A DNA stretch of 64,000 nt from AV40 sp035568175. GTDB lineage: Bacteria; Verrucomicrobiota; Verrucomicrobiia; Chthoniobacterales; UBA10450. The notes beneath the pieces were generated by a model that had not been told where the DNA came from, did no database searches, and was given only the letters and a program-made list of their open reading frames with translations. The stretch covers positions 62,001 through 126,000 of the forward strand of contig DATMON010000011.1 in the NCBI GenBank assembly GCA_035568175.1, given 5' to 3'. Made by a program: the position numbers and the translations under genes. Below, piece after piece: positions 44,001 through 51,755 of the stretch; within the stretch, counting starts at the first letter, position 1; each line of letters starts with the position of its first letter.

Positions 44001-44652
44001 TGGCAAAGTGGTCGTAGAGTATAATTCCGTCGCCATGGCCATTGAATTCGCACACGCCGCCAAAGCCAGTCCAGAGCGAGGAAATAGCAATAGGACCCAA
44101 CTCCGATGCACCGGTGCTCTTATTAAATACTTGGATGCCCTCGTTAACTTCCTCCACGTACTGATTCAGACCCACCGCGCCGTCGGGGTCGGGTGGCGCG
44201 CAGTTACAAACTACTCCGGGAAAAGGGATGCCATCAAAATTCAGAGTGGTGGCCGGTATATTGGGAGACTGCAGGCCTTTTAGTGCTTGCGACGCGTCTT
44301 GGAGCGCGCCGTCCGGAGCGTCTTTATGTTTGATACCTGTCTTTGGGTTCTCTTTCAGCTCACAGTTGCTTAGGCTAAGTTTAATTGGGGCTGAATTAAT
44401 CGCCATTTCGCGCAGCGGTGGTGACATGTCGTTCTTGTAAGATGGCACAGAGACGACACCATTCTTGGCGGCCGGTCCCGACACGGCAGCGTACGGAGCC
44501 GGAAATCCGCCCGTTTGGGAGACAGGTTGCGGGGCTCCCGACTGCGGCGTGAGACTCGAGGCCAGCAAGATCGCGGAAGTGCATATCAGTACGATCGCAG
44601 CGATGATTTGGAGCGCAGAAGCGGATTTGGAGGCTGCTGTTTTCTTTTTCAT
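41059..44652 (-). CDS. Large secreted dockerin protein with kelch propeller, cassette D
   Basis: 1197 residues, closest to gene B throughout. MKKKTAASK and a membrane segment at the start; a conserved ENPKTG-x-KHDAPDGA-like linker; the shared module (PPDPDGAVGLNQYVEEVNEG, GNRWGDYSAMSVDPEDDCTF); a DUF11-like domain (VYKTADAASINPGTTAGFKV); kelch blades (GKIYLMGGWNSAGTTAQTSL, NYIYVSGGTTASGDQNTVYR); the common beta domain; and a C-terminal dockerin with loops DVNQNPPVNVGD and DVNTDGAVNVGD. The first loop has Asn-Pro in place of Asp-Gly at positions 5-6, so its calcium binding may be impaired. The partner gene, lacking its ATG, starts about 46 bp downstream. Confidence 0.88.
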   Translation of the reverse strand: MKKKTAASKSASALQIIAAIVLICTSAILLASSLTPQSGAPQPVSQTGGFPAPYAAVSGPAAKNGVVSVPSYKNDMSPPLREMAINSAPIKLSLSNCELKENPKTGIKHKDAPDGALQDASQALKGLQSPNIPATTLNFDGIPFPGVVCNCAPPDPDGAVGLNQYVEEVNEGIQVFNKSTGASELGPIAISSLWTGFGGVCEFNGHGDGIILYDHFANRWMISQFAGSSNPTDECVAVSTSADATGSYYRYGFHLGTNYFDYPKIGIWPDAYYMSMNVFNAAGTTFLGPQPFALDRTNMLLGNPATFVSPVGPLGGTIGPILPLDIDGPTLPASGAPETFVGFPAAGNYIIYHFHVDFGTPANSTWTTFATPAAAAFTQLCSTGTNTRACVPQSGETTSVSGLDGIGDRLIHRAAYRNFGDHESVVTTYSVCATGACGAAGTGSGTSGVRWIELRNPTSGPVTVFQENTYQPDTTWRWLGSAAMDNAGDIAVGYSVSSSTIVPGIRYAGRLSTDPVNTLAQGEAVLFAGVGSQSSTGNRWGDYSAMSVDPEDDCTFWYTNEYYPTGASQFNWRNRIGNFAFTQCVPATAQPVAAVSVYKTADAASINPGTTAGFKVTVNSSGTATANGLSFTDNLPSGGGINWSLDGANTDPGWSISGSPPNQSLVFAPTTMPAGTSLKAHVISSTSPATCGSTLSNTAMISSSNGGSGSATATIVLDCTNCTPNAWTDNSPQLAVPANIMDQGAAALGNSIYMFSGVSNGAIVNTARKYDSVANTWTTLTVFPASVESPVTVCDVTQWCYTMGGTTGTAQTTTRRYDTVANTYTSLTAFTTGRWAAGAAFFNGKIYLMGGWNSAGTTAQTSLQIGTLSGSPPTVTWAAGTAMPVGLSWPQVVGATVGGVNYIYVSGGTTASGDQNTVYRYNITANTWATVGTMPATVWSASNGIVNGFWVLAGGYVNGNPSSNTYTYNFSTNTWTLNASSMVQPRGRGAGAAVGGTKLFSLGGRNDATFNGTNDNQKYLPSLCPPGLLSVVSRMTHGGSGTFDLTLSTSSRVVEPRTNLNSPGSYTIVFNFNEPVSSGTATTTGSVGSATTSFSGNSMIVALTGVSDQQNVTVTANNVSGPGTGTLASVSTEIGFLIGDVNQNPPVNVGDTVQVRNNAGVTLDNTNFLNDVNTDGAVNVGDTTIVRNNSGNTLPPP

Positions 44653-44707
44653 TTGGACCTTTGTTTAAGAGAACCACGGCGCCTGATCCAAGAGCGCCCG
44701 AGCCGCA

Positions 44708-44768
44708 GTGATATGGTTTTTCGCCCTTTCAGGTCAAGTCAAAGGCATCCGGCCGCGTCAGACAAAAC
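44708..44768 (-). promoter_or_regulatory. Conserved promoter module of dockerin gene D
   Basis: Minus strand: GTTTTGTCTGACGC (44755-44768), 19 nt, TTGACC (44732-44737), 18 nt, TATCAC (44708-44713). The leader to the ATG is nearly identical to that of gene B. Confidence 0.65.
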
Positions 44769-44809
44769 GTGTAGCGAAAAACACCACAGGAGTTAGCGGA
44801 TAATCCCTA

Positions 44810-45300
44810 TCCGCAAACCGCGGATGAGGTGGATGAAAGAAATCTGGAAAACTGCGGATTACGCAGATTTACACGGAGAAGAACAATCTGGAAGCCATGA
44901 ATGCAGGAAAAGATTTCTGCTGACCTCGTGGTTTCCTGGTTTCCAGATCAGAATCGTTTTCTCTGATCCATGCTATCCGTGTAATCCGTGGTCAATTCTG
45001 TTTCGGTTTTACGTGAGTCAATTTGCTCATCTGTCTAAGTCCGCGTAATCCGCCGTTAAGTCCTGTTCCAGTTCTTCATCAATTATCTTTACCATCCGCG
45101 TCATCCGCGAAATCCGCGGTTGGATTCTTCGTGAATTAACACTGTCTTCATCCCTCTAAATCTGCGTAATCGGTGGTCAAGTTCTCAGCCGTCGGACGAC
45201 GCGTTTCCACTGCAACCGAGCGTTGCCGCAATTCAATCAGCATTGCACGAACGTGCAATCTTTGCGTTATCAGTGTTATCCGCGGTTACGGTCGCGGTAC
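44810..45300. repeat. Array of GCGTAATCCGCGGTT-type word repeats where cassette E lacks a partner gene
   Basis: About six units vary around TCTGCGTAATCCGCGGTTA, for example ATCCGTGTAATCCGTGGTCA near 44968, GTCCGCGTAATCCGCCGTTA near 45040, CATCCGCGTCATCCGCG near 45091 and ATCTGCGTAATCGGTGGTCA near 45160; the left end carries one inverted unit. No gene is credible in 44769-45351. The cohesin-like partner expected after dockerin gene E is absent here. Confidence 0.65.
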
Positions 45301-45351
45301 CGATTCGTTAGGCCGCGAAATAAGTCCCGGCTTTTTTGTTCACAATTTACG

Positions 45352-48300
45352 TTAAGGAACAAAGTGCCCAGAATTGTTCCGAACGATCGTCGTGTCCCCA
45401 ACGTTAACCGCCCCATCCGTATTGACGTCGTACTGGAAGTTGGTGTTATCCAGAGTCACGCCGGCGTGACCGCGCACCGCGGCCGTATCGCCCACGTTGA
45501 TTGTTCCATCTTGGGTTACGTCGCCGATCAGGAAACCAATCTGCACGGCCGTCGAAGGCACGGCCACCGTGCCGGGCCCCGCTACGCCGCTAATTGTCAC
45601 GGTGCCCGTTTGCTGGTCTGTAACGCCGGTGAGGCCAACGATCATACTATTACCGCTAAGGGTCACGCCGCTAACGCTGCCTCCACCGGATCCAGTGAAC
45701 ATCGCCGACCCGGTGGTGACCGGCTGGTCAAAATTAAATACGATGGTGTAGTTGTTGCTGAAGTTGGTGCGCGGCTCAACTACCGGGCGCGGCGTCCCGC
45801 TCGGGCTGGGGCTTGGATTTGGATTTGGATACACCGTTAGGTCGAATGTTCCAGCGCCGGCTCCATGAGTGAAGCGCGACGCTGCGGACAGAAGGTTTGG
45901 CGGGCACAACCCGGGTCCGGAAGTGAAGTCGAAAAATCCCGACAGAGTGGCATCGAATTCGGCGCAGGTGGTTCCACCGGTTGCGGTCTCAACTACCACA
46001 ACCAAGTTCTGTCCAGCAGGAACGCTCACAGTATAAGCAGCGTTCGATACGGTTGTTCCGAGACCGGAGATTCCGCTATCGCCGAGATAATTCTTGCAAA
46101 GGTTCCCCGCTGCGTCGCCTTGTGCTACGGGCGGCGTATAAGTATTTAGGTATGCCGCGCTGATGATGTCGCCGGCAGTTCCGCCGCTGCCGCAGGCCGC
46201 ATGCGTGTTTATGGTTATACATGCAGGCGCACCACCGGAGTTAGTAAAGGTAAACGTCTTGTAGTTCCTGGTGCCGGCGGTATTGATCGCCCCCGGACAA
46301 GCCTTCCCGCTGCATGTACTCCCATTACCCGTGCGACCGAGGCGATCGGGTTGCGAAAGATCGCCACTAGCGATTGAGTTGGCGGGAATGGTCTGGTTCG
46401 GACCACCACTGCACGTTGGGACGCTATACGTGATGGTCTTGCTTCCGCTGGCGTAGGTAAGATTCAGATTTAGCACGATGTTCGTGCCGCAAACGAAGCT
46501 GTTTGAAGTCTGGAATTTAAACGGCATCGAGTTAAGGCCGCTGGCGTCAATGACCATGTTCGGATAAGTGGCATTTCCCTGAGTCACAGTCACTCCGGCC
46601 GTAGACGTCGTCACCGTCGCAGAGATCCCGGTTTCGCTGGCACAGCCATTATTTTTCACTCCGAGGTTAACGTTGATGCATTCGTTTTTATTGACGACAC
46701 CGTTTCCGTTTCCGCCCGAGTTTGTATCATCGATGGTAAACCCGTTTGCTTGCAGGTTAGACGTTCCATTCATGCAGAAGTTCTGCATGGAAGTGGCGCC
46801 GCTTGTTAGGGTAACTGGCGCTGAAGTAGGCGTGGAGCTGGTACAATTGCGATTCGGGTCAGTCGCTGTCGCAGTGTAGCTCCCCGCGGGAACTAGAATA
46901 GAGTAGTTACCGTTTGAATCAGTGGCAGCGGCAAAACCGTTGTTTAAAGCAACATTAACTCCGGAGATCGGCGCGCCGGTCGCGCAAGATGTAACTGTGC
47001 CACTAAGTGTGCCCCACGCGGGAGCGGGCGTGCAGCTGCCGCCGAAAGAATAGGAAGCGATGCGCGCAGCCCAGTTGAAGTTGCCGTTGGTTGGAATGTA
47101 TTCGTTCGTGTACCAAAACGTGCATTGGTCGACCGGGTCGAGCGTCATCGCGCTGTAGTCACCCCAGCGGTTGCCGCCGGAGGTTTGCACGCCCGTTCCC
47201 GCGAACACGGTTGCTTCCGCGCCCATCGTGTTAATGGTATCGGTCGAAAGCCGACCGGTGATAAAGATACCGGGCTTTATTGCCGTACTCGATTTGCTGT
47301 AACCGAGAGCGATGTTGTGGCTGTTGTCCATCGCGATCGAACCCATCCAGCGATAGGACGTGTCCGGATCCCACGATGCGGCCTGAAACACAGTCACCGC
47401 GGTGTTTGAAGCCCCGGCGTTACGGAACTCGTACCATTGAATGTCGTCACGGGTGGTGGCCCCTTTATGCGTTGCATTTGCGACGAGGGATTCCTGCACC
47501 GGAGAACCGCCGAAGTTGCGATAAGCCAACCGATACATCAAGTGGCCGCTGAGATTATCCAGATAATCGGCCGTCGTAGCCGGCGCAGGCTCGGGAACAC
47601 AGGCGCGGCTACCGGCACCACCCGTACAGGGCGCGTTGCCGCCGTTTGGAATAGTAACTGATGTTGTTGCTGACAGCGTCAGCGAAGGCGTTACTCCCCA
47701 GTTCACAGTTGCTCGCGTGGAATCGACTGCTGTAAGAAGATTCGGATCGGGGCCAATAATAAACTCGGCTTCCCCCGATGGCGGCGGCGTTAAACTATCC
47801 AGGTCGGCCGGGAGAAATCCGAATTGGGTTCCGCCTCCCGGACCCGCCGGAAGATTGGCGCTTACAGAACGCGCCGGCAAACCTTGGATCATTTGTGGCC
47901 GCTCGAATGCATAGACTCGTCCTGCGAGAAAACTCGTGCCCGCCGCATTGAACACGTGCGCGCTCATATAATATGCGTCCGGCCACACCCCGATTTTCGG
48001 ATAGTCGACGAAGTTCGTTCCATCCGTAAGAAAATCGTAAAGGTAATATGCGCCGGTAGCGTCTTGCGTTTGTGAAACGGCGACGCATTGGTGCGAAGCA
48101 CTTCCAGCAGGGCCGCTCACGACAAACTGTGAAAGGATCCAGCGCCCGGACATAATGTCGTAAGCAACAACCGGGTCTCCGTCGTTATGGGTCGCGCACA
48201 CTCCGCCGAGTGACTGGAAAAGCGTATTTCCGGCCGCTGGACCGTAAAGCAAAGTGCCGGTCTTGCTAAAGACAGCGAAACTTGTGTTGTTCCATTGCAC

Positions 48301-48810
48301 GTATTGAGTCGCGCCGACGCGGCCGTTTGTATCGGGCGGGTTGCTCGAGGGAACGAATCCGGGAATTCCGACGCCTACGCCTTCAAAACTCACGCCGGTG
48401 GCCGTTGGTGCAGAGATCGCAGCTCCAAATTTGGATTGATGAGCTGTGTCCTTTTCAGGAGAATCAGGTGGAAGGGGTGGCTTGATTGGCTCTGGCGCCT
48501 CGCGATGAGGAGCCAGGTCCGGCGGGATCATGGGGAGTTCTCTCAACGGCCGAGTATGCACCGGCTCAACGCCTCGCGCGTCGTTATGAGGTGTAGCGTC
48601 GATGGTATTTGGTTGAATCGGAGCCCGTGCAGGATCGCCGACGACTTTGCTAAGCGCCGCACTGGCGCCGGTTCCGCGTTGGGTGTGCGTCCTTGAAATC
48701 AAACCAGAAGCGAGGAGCGCTAGAAATACCGCGCCAAGTACAAGGACGAAACCAATTACCGTGCGCAGATTAAAGAACGCGGATTTTGGGGCTGATTTTT
48801 TCTTTTTCAT
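45352..48810 (-). CDS. Large secreted dockerin protein, cassette E (unpaired)
   Basis: 1152 residues. MKKKKSAPK and a membrane segment (VIGFVLVLGAVFLALLASG) at the start; Pro-rich linker to about 135; shared module about 145-580 (PPDTNGRVGATQYVQWNNTS, GNRWGDYSAMTLDPVDQCTF). Then domains not found in A-D: a carboxypeptidase-regulatory-like unit (GTLSGTVTSCATGAPISGVN, about 590-650), a domain with NKNECINVNLGVKNNGCASE, and a DUF11/pre-peptidase-like part. The end has the common beta domain with a PNPSPSPSGTPRPVVEPRT insert and a dockerin with loops DVTQDGTINVGD and DVNTDGAVNVGD. No PEP-CTERM gene follows. The nearest candidate partner is at 50898-51545. Confidence 0.87.
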   Translation of the reverse strand: MKKKKSAPKSAFFNLRTVIGFVLVLGAVFLALLASGLISRTHTQRGTGASAALSKVVGDPARAPIQPNTIDATPHNDARGVEPVHTRPLRELPMIPPDLAPHREAPEPIKPPLPPDSPEKDTAHQSKFGAAISAPTATGVSFEGVGVGIPGFVPSSNPPDTNGRVGATQYVQWNNTSFAVFSKTGTLLYGPAAGNTLFQSLGGVCATHNDGDPVVAYDIMSGRWILSQFVVSGPAGSASHQCVAVSQTQDATGAYYLYDFLTDGTNFVDYPKIGVWPDAYYMSAHVFNAAGTSFLAGRVYAFERPQMIQGLPARSVSANLPAGPGGGTQFGFLPADLDSLTPPPSGEAEFIIGPDPNLLTAVDSTRATVNWGVTPSLTLSATTSVTIPNGGNAPCTGGAGSRACVPEPAPATTADYLDNLSGHLMYRLAYRNFGGSPVQESLVANATHKGATTRDDIQWYEFRNAGASNTAVTVFQAASWDPDTSYRWMGSIAMDNSHNIALGYSKSSTAIKPGIFITGRLSTDTINTMGAEATVFAGTGVQTSGGNRWGDYSAMTLDPVDQCTFWYTNEYIPTNGNFNWAARIASYSFGGSCTPAPAWGTLSGTVTSCATGAPISGVNVALNNGFAAATDSNGNYSILVPAGSYTATATDPNRNCTSSTPTSAPVTLTSGATSMQNFCMNGTSNLQANGFTIDDTNSGGNGNGVVNKNECINVNLGVKNNGCASETGISATVTTSTAGVTVTQGNATYPNMVIDASGLNSMPFKFQTSNSFVCGTNIVLNLNLTYASGSKTITYSVPTCSGGPNQTIPANSIASGDLSQPDRLGRTGNGSTCSGKACPGAINTAGTRNYKTFTFTNSGGAPACITINTHAACGSGGTAGDIISAAYLNTYTPPVAQGDAAGNLCKNYLGDSGISGLGTTVSNAAYTVSVPAGQNLVVVVETATGGTTCAEFDATLSGFFDFTSGPGLCPPNLLSAASRFTHGAGAGTFDLTVYPNPNPSPSPSGTPRPVVEPRTNFSNNYTIVFNFDQPVTTGSAMFTGSGGGSVSGVTLSGNSMIVGLTGVTDQQTGTVTISGVAGPGTVAVPSTAVQIGFLIGDVTQDGTINVGDTAAVRGHAGVTLDNTNFQYDVNTDGAVNVGDTTIVRNNSGHFVP

Positions 48811-48889
48811 TGGAGGTTCTTGAGATGAACAAGGCGGCGCCTAACCAAGAGTCAAAAGCAAAGGTGGTAAAAGCGGTCGTCGACTCGGT

Positions 48890-48950
48890 AATCATCTGAG
48901 TCTCTACGTAATTGGTCAAGCCAAAGACTGGTGTTACGGGCAGACAAGAC
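48890..48950 (-). promoter_or_regulatory. Conserved promoter module of dockerin gene E
   Basis: Minus strand: AGTCTTGTCTGCC (about 48938-48950), 19 nt, TTGACC (48914-48919); a weak -10 (ATGATT, 48890-48895) follows at 18 nt. The box is more diverged than in B and D, but the spacing is kept. Confidence 0.5.
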
Positions 48951-49082
48951 TGGTGGCGAAAACCACGACGTGAACTACAGAGAAAACCTCATCCCCAGCT
49001 CTTCCTTAAAACCATCTAGGTTTTGTTCGATCGGAATTTTTGGCGTGGGCCGCTCTTGCGCCGAAGAAAGGCGCCGATTGAG

Positions 49083-49745
49083 CTACTCGTGTTGTTGCAC
49101 CCATCGGCTCGCTTCCGAACGGAGCCGGGCAACATTGCTGAGCTTCAATTTTTCTTTGATTCGCGCCTTGTAGGTGTCCACCGTAGTCAGGCCGAGATGG
49201 AGCTGTTCTGCTATTTCGCGAGTCGTTAGGCCTTGCCCGATCAATTCAAATACCTCGAGCTCTCGATCAGCCAAGCGGTCGATCGGGTCGCTCGAACTAT
49301 TGCGGCCGAGCATTAGTTTAGTCATGACTTCAGACGTGAATCGGGAACTGAGATAGACGTCGCCTTTCAATACCTGCCGGATCGCGGTCATGACTTTGTC
49401 CGAGACTTCGTGCTTGGTGATGTAACCTCTGGCGCCGGCGCGGAGCGCGCGTTCCGCGTAAAGAGACTCATCATGCATCGATAACACCAGCATTGGCACG
49501 TTGACGTGGTGCGCGCGCAGGTCCTTCAACAGTTCCAGTCCGTTCGAGCCTTTCAAAGTAATATCGACAATGGCAACGCTGGGCTTGATCCGTTTGATCA
49601 GCGCAAATCCGTCCCGGATGTTGTCCGCTTCGCCCGAAACTGTCAGGTCGTCCGCTTTATTAATCATCTGCGCGAGGTGCTCCCGAAACATCGGGTGGTC
49701 TTCGACAATGACGACGCCGGCCTTTTTAACAGTTCGCGACTTCAT
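49083..49745 (-). CDS. NarL/FixJ-type response regulator
   Basis: 220 residues. Receiver domain with VIVEDHPMFREHL, phospho-acceptor Asp61 in SVAIVDITLKG, and LSMHDE; LuxR-type HTH in the C-terminal 65 residues (LADRELEVFELIGQGLTTRE, IAEQLHLGLTTVDTYKARIK). It overlaps the end of the upstream kinase gene by 20 bp. Regulators of this class bind short inverted sites after phosphorylation by a HisKA_3 kinase. Its place between dockerin gene E and a PEP-CTERM gene makes control of the surface genes a reasonable guess. Confidence 0.93.
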   Translation of the reverse strand: MKSRTVKKAGVVIVEDHPMFREHLAQMINKADDLTVSGEADNIRDGFALIKRIKPSVAIVDITLKGSNGLELLKDLRAHHVNVPMLVLSMHDESLYAERALRAGARGYITKHEVSDKVMTAIRQVLKGDVYLSSRFTSEVMTKLMLGRNSSSDPIDRLADRELEVFELIGQGLTTREIAEQLHLGLTTVDTYKARIKEKLKLSNVARLRSEASRWVQQHE

Positions 49746-50769
49746 TCCGCTCAGAGTGATTTGTCCGGGCTCGGCAGGAAACGAGCGTCCCGCCGCTTGG
49801 AGGATGCGCGATGTCTAGCTCGCCGCCGACCTGCCGCGCGCGATAGCGCATAATGTTGAGGCCCATCCCGGAGCCGTTCTTCCTGTTCTGAGGGAATCCG
49901 ATGCCATCGTCCAAAATTTGCAAAGTCGTCTCATCCTCGCCGGCCTGAAGGGAAACGAGGACATTGTGCGCTTGCCCATGCCGGGTCGCGTTGTTGACCG
50001 CTTCCTGCGCGATCCGATAAAGGTGCGTTGCTTCGTCGTCGGCGTACTTTCTTTTGGGGCCAAGAGATTCGAAGGTGCAGTGAATATTCTGCAATCGGCT
50101 GATTGAGTCGGCGAGCGATTCCAACGCCAGGACAAGTCCCACCTGCGCAACATGCGCCGGGACCAATTCGTGCGCCAAATCGCGGGCTTGGATAACCGTA
50201 TTTTGCAAAAGCTTCGCCAGGTTCCCGGCGGCTGTTGCTTCGGGCTTGAGATTTAATTTCCGTAGATCGTCGCATAAAGAAGCCGCGGAGCAGGCGAGCG
50301 CAGCAATGGACTGACAGAGTCCGTCGTGTAAATCTTGTCCGATCCTTCGCTGCTCGCCATCACTGATACTTACGATTTCGCGCTCGAGACGTTGCGAGCG
50401 CTCCAACAGGAAAATTCTCGTCGCGGCAATATCGCTTCGCATACGCAAACCGGATCCGGCCAGGGCGATGAGCAGGAAACTTCCAACGTGCACACTGGTT
50501 TCCCACACGCGGATCCAATTGTGCATGTAGGGATGGCCGCCGAGCTGGTCGGCCAGACACCAGGCGATGCTTGCGATCAAGGCCGCGAGAATTGCTAATG
50601 GCTTGTTACAAAACCACGCCACGACAAAAATAGGAACACCATAAAAGAGAGTAAAACTGACATCGTAACCGGTGACGAAATCCAACAGCCCGATGACGAG
50701 CAAGGCCGCCATCATTTCGGCCAAAATCAAGCCACGTTGTTGGCGCGCGAACGCCCTCAATGGTTTCAT
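49726..50769 (-). CDS. NarX-like membrane sensor histidine kinase (HisKA_3)
   Basis: 347 residues. Three to four membrane segments in the first 110 residues (MMAALLVIGLLDFVTGY, FTLFYGVPIFVVAWF, LAILAALIASIAWCLA, GSFLLIALAGSG) form a MASE-like input with almost no periplasmic part. A coiled coil precedes the H-box GEQRRIGQDLHDGLCQSIAA. The ATPase has YRIAQEAVNNATRHG (N-box), ILDDGIGF (G1) and GSGMGLNIMRYRA (G2). It is cognate to the overlapping regulator gene. The membrane-embedded input suggests sensing of membrane state or a hydrophobic ligand. Confidence 0.92.
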   Translation of the reverse strand: MKPLRAFARQQRGLILAEMMAALLVIGLLDFVTGYDVSFTLFYGVPIFVVAWFCNKPLAILAALIASIAWCLADQLGGHPYMHNWIRVWETSVHVGSFLLIALAGSGLRMRSDIAATRIFLLERSQRLEREIVSISDGEQRRIGQDLHDGLCQSIAALACSAASLCDDLRKLNLKPEATAAGNLAKLLQNTVIQARDLAHELVPAHVAQVGLVLALESLADSISRLQNIHCTFESLGPKRKYADDEATHLYRIAQEAVNNATRHGQAHNVLVSLQAGEDETTLQILDDGIGFPQNRKNGSGMGLNIMRYRARQVGGELDIAHPPSGGTLVSCRARTNHSERNEVANC

Positions 50770-50897
50770 GGGAAAATCGCGCTAATGCTATCAGATATCG
50801 ACTTGGTTCGGCTACAACTTTGTCGTCTATTTAACGACAAACGAGCGGCGGGTCGCCTTGCGCTCGGCGAAGGCGGCGACTGGCAGAAGACCGCGAA

Positions 50898-51545
50898 TCA
50901 GCGACGGCGAGAGTAGCGTCGGCGGACAACCCCAGCGACCAGGGCGAACCCGGTTGCGCACAAAGCGAGCGAACTGGGTTCAGGTATGATGGTGATTGTG
51001 TAAATGGCTTGGGAAATAGGAAAAGTATGGCCCTGATCGTCCGTAATGACGGAGGTTTTCCCGCCGGTGGTCGTATTTTCGATTTGATAGACGCCAGGCA
51101 GAGCCGACGGGTCGATCTTAATGGTCAGATTCGCAATGAAATAAGTCCCGGCGCCCAACGCGGGCGCGTTGCCCGGAAGAAATCCCCCGAGGTCTTTCGC
51201 GTTCGATGGCGACAGAGTTTGCGGATAGGTCAGGCCGGGAGTTTGCAGATCGGTAAACTGGCTGCCGGTTGCGTCGCGATTCGTGATGGCGAAAAAGAAC
51301 GGCGCGCTCGCACTCTGCTGCTGAAACCAGTAGGAGAGCCCATCCAGGTTCGTAACTGTGCCACCCGGAGCAAAAGTGAGATTGATCGAAAAAGTGAAGC
51401 TGTCGCCTGGCAGGTAGGTGCCGGAGTCTGGCGCGCCGTTATTATCGTTAAAACCGAAGACGGCAGTCTGGGCCGATGCCATTGACGCGGCTGCTAAAAC
51501 ACACGCGAACGCCGCCAGGAAATATTTCTTCTTCGATAGCTGCAT
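50898..51545 (-). CDS. Cohesin-like PEP-CTERM protein, unlinked copy
   Basis: 215 residues from the ATG at 51545 (MQLSKKKYFLAAF); the frame runs on to 52439, but that part overlaps the flippase gene and is not real. Signal peptide ends near SMASAQ. The domain repeats the family pattern (GTYLPGDSFTFSINLTFAPG, NLDGLSYWFQQQS, FAITNRDATGSQFTDLQTPG, GAGTYFIANLTIKID). The sorting signal is IIPEPSSLALCATGFALVAG then VVRRRYSRRR, a different transmembrane part from copies A, B and D. There is no dockerin gene directly upstream; it may serve dockerin gene E. Confidence 0.87.
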   Translation of the reverse strand: MQLSKKKYFLAAFACVLAAASMASAQTAVFGFNDNNGAPDSGTYLPGDSFTFSINLTFAPGGTVTNLDGLSYWFQQQSASAPFFFAITNRDATGSQFTDLQTPGLTYPQTLSPSNAKDLGGFLPGNAPALGAGTYFIANLTIKIDPSALPGVYQIENTTTGGKTSVITDDQGHTFPISQAIYTITIIPEPSSLALCATGFALVAGVVRRRYSRRR

Positions 51546-51620
51546 AGGGAGTTGGCGTTTATAGCACAAACATCGGGGCAAAGTCTTCACATTTTTTCGA
51601 AAAATGCGTAATTCCCATTG

Positions 51621-51725
51621 AAAAGCTGAAGCGCTGAAAGCTGAAACTCTGAAAATGACGCCCGGCGTTGCTCTTTGCTCCCTGCTCCCAGCCTCCTTTG
51701 CTCTTTGCTCCTTGCTCCTTGCTCG
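51621..51725. repeat. Two word-repeat families between divergent genes
   Basis: 51621-51656 reads in AGCTGAAGCGCTGAAAGCTG words; 51669-51725 reads in TTGCTCCCTGCTCCC and TTTGCTCCTTGCTCC words. The first matches 30980-31016, the second is the reverse complement of the GGAGCAGGGAGC family at 58615, 59581 and 62499. Confidence 0.65.
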
Positions 51726-51755
51726 TTCCTCCGGAAATTCCGCGACGGAGCGAAT

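Noticed and set aside
44810..45300. CRISPR array
   Set aside because: The units are variable, without constant repeat length, unique spacers or cas genes; they belong to the word-repeat families found across the window.
48931..49173. 80-codon plus-strand frame between dockerin gene E and the response regulator
   Set aside because: It crosses the conserved upstream box and the 3' end of the regulator gene; no similarity is seen.
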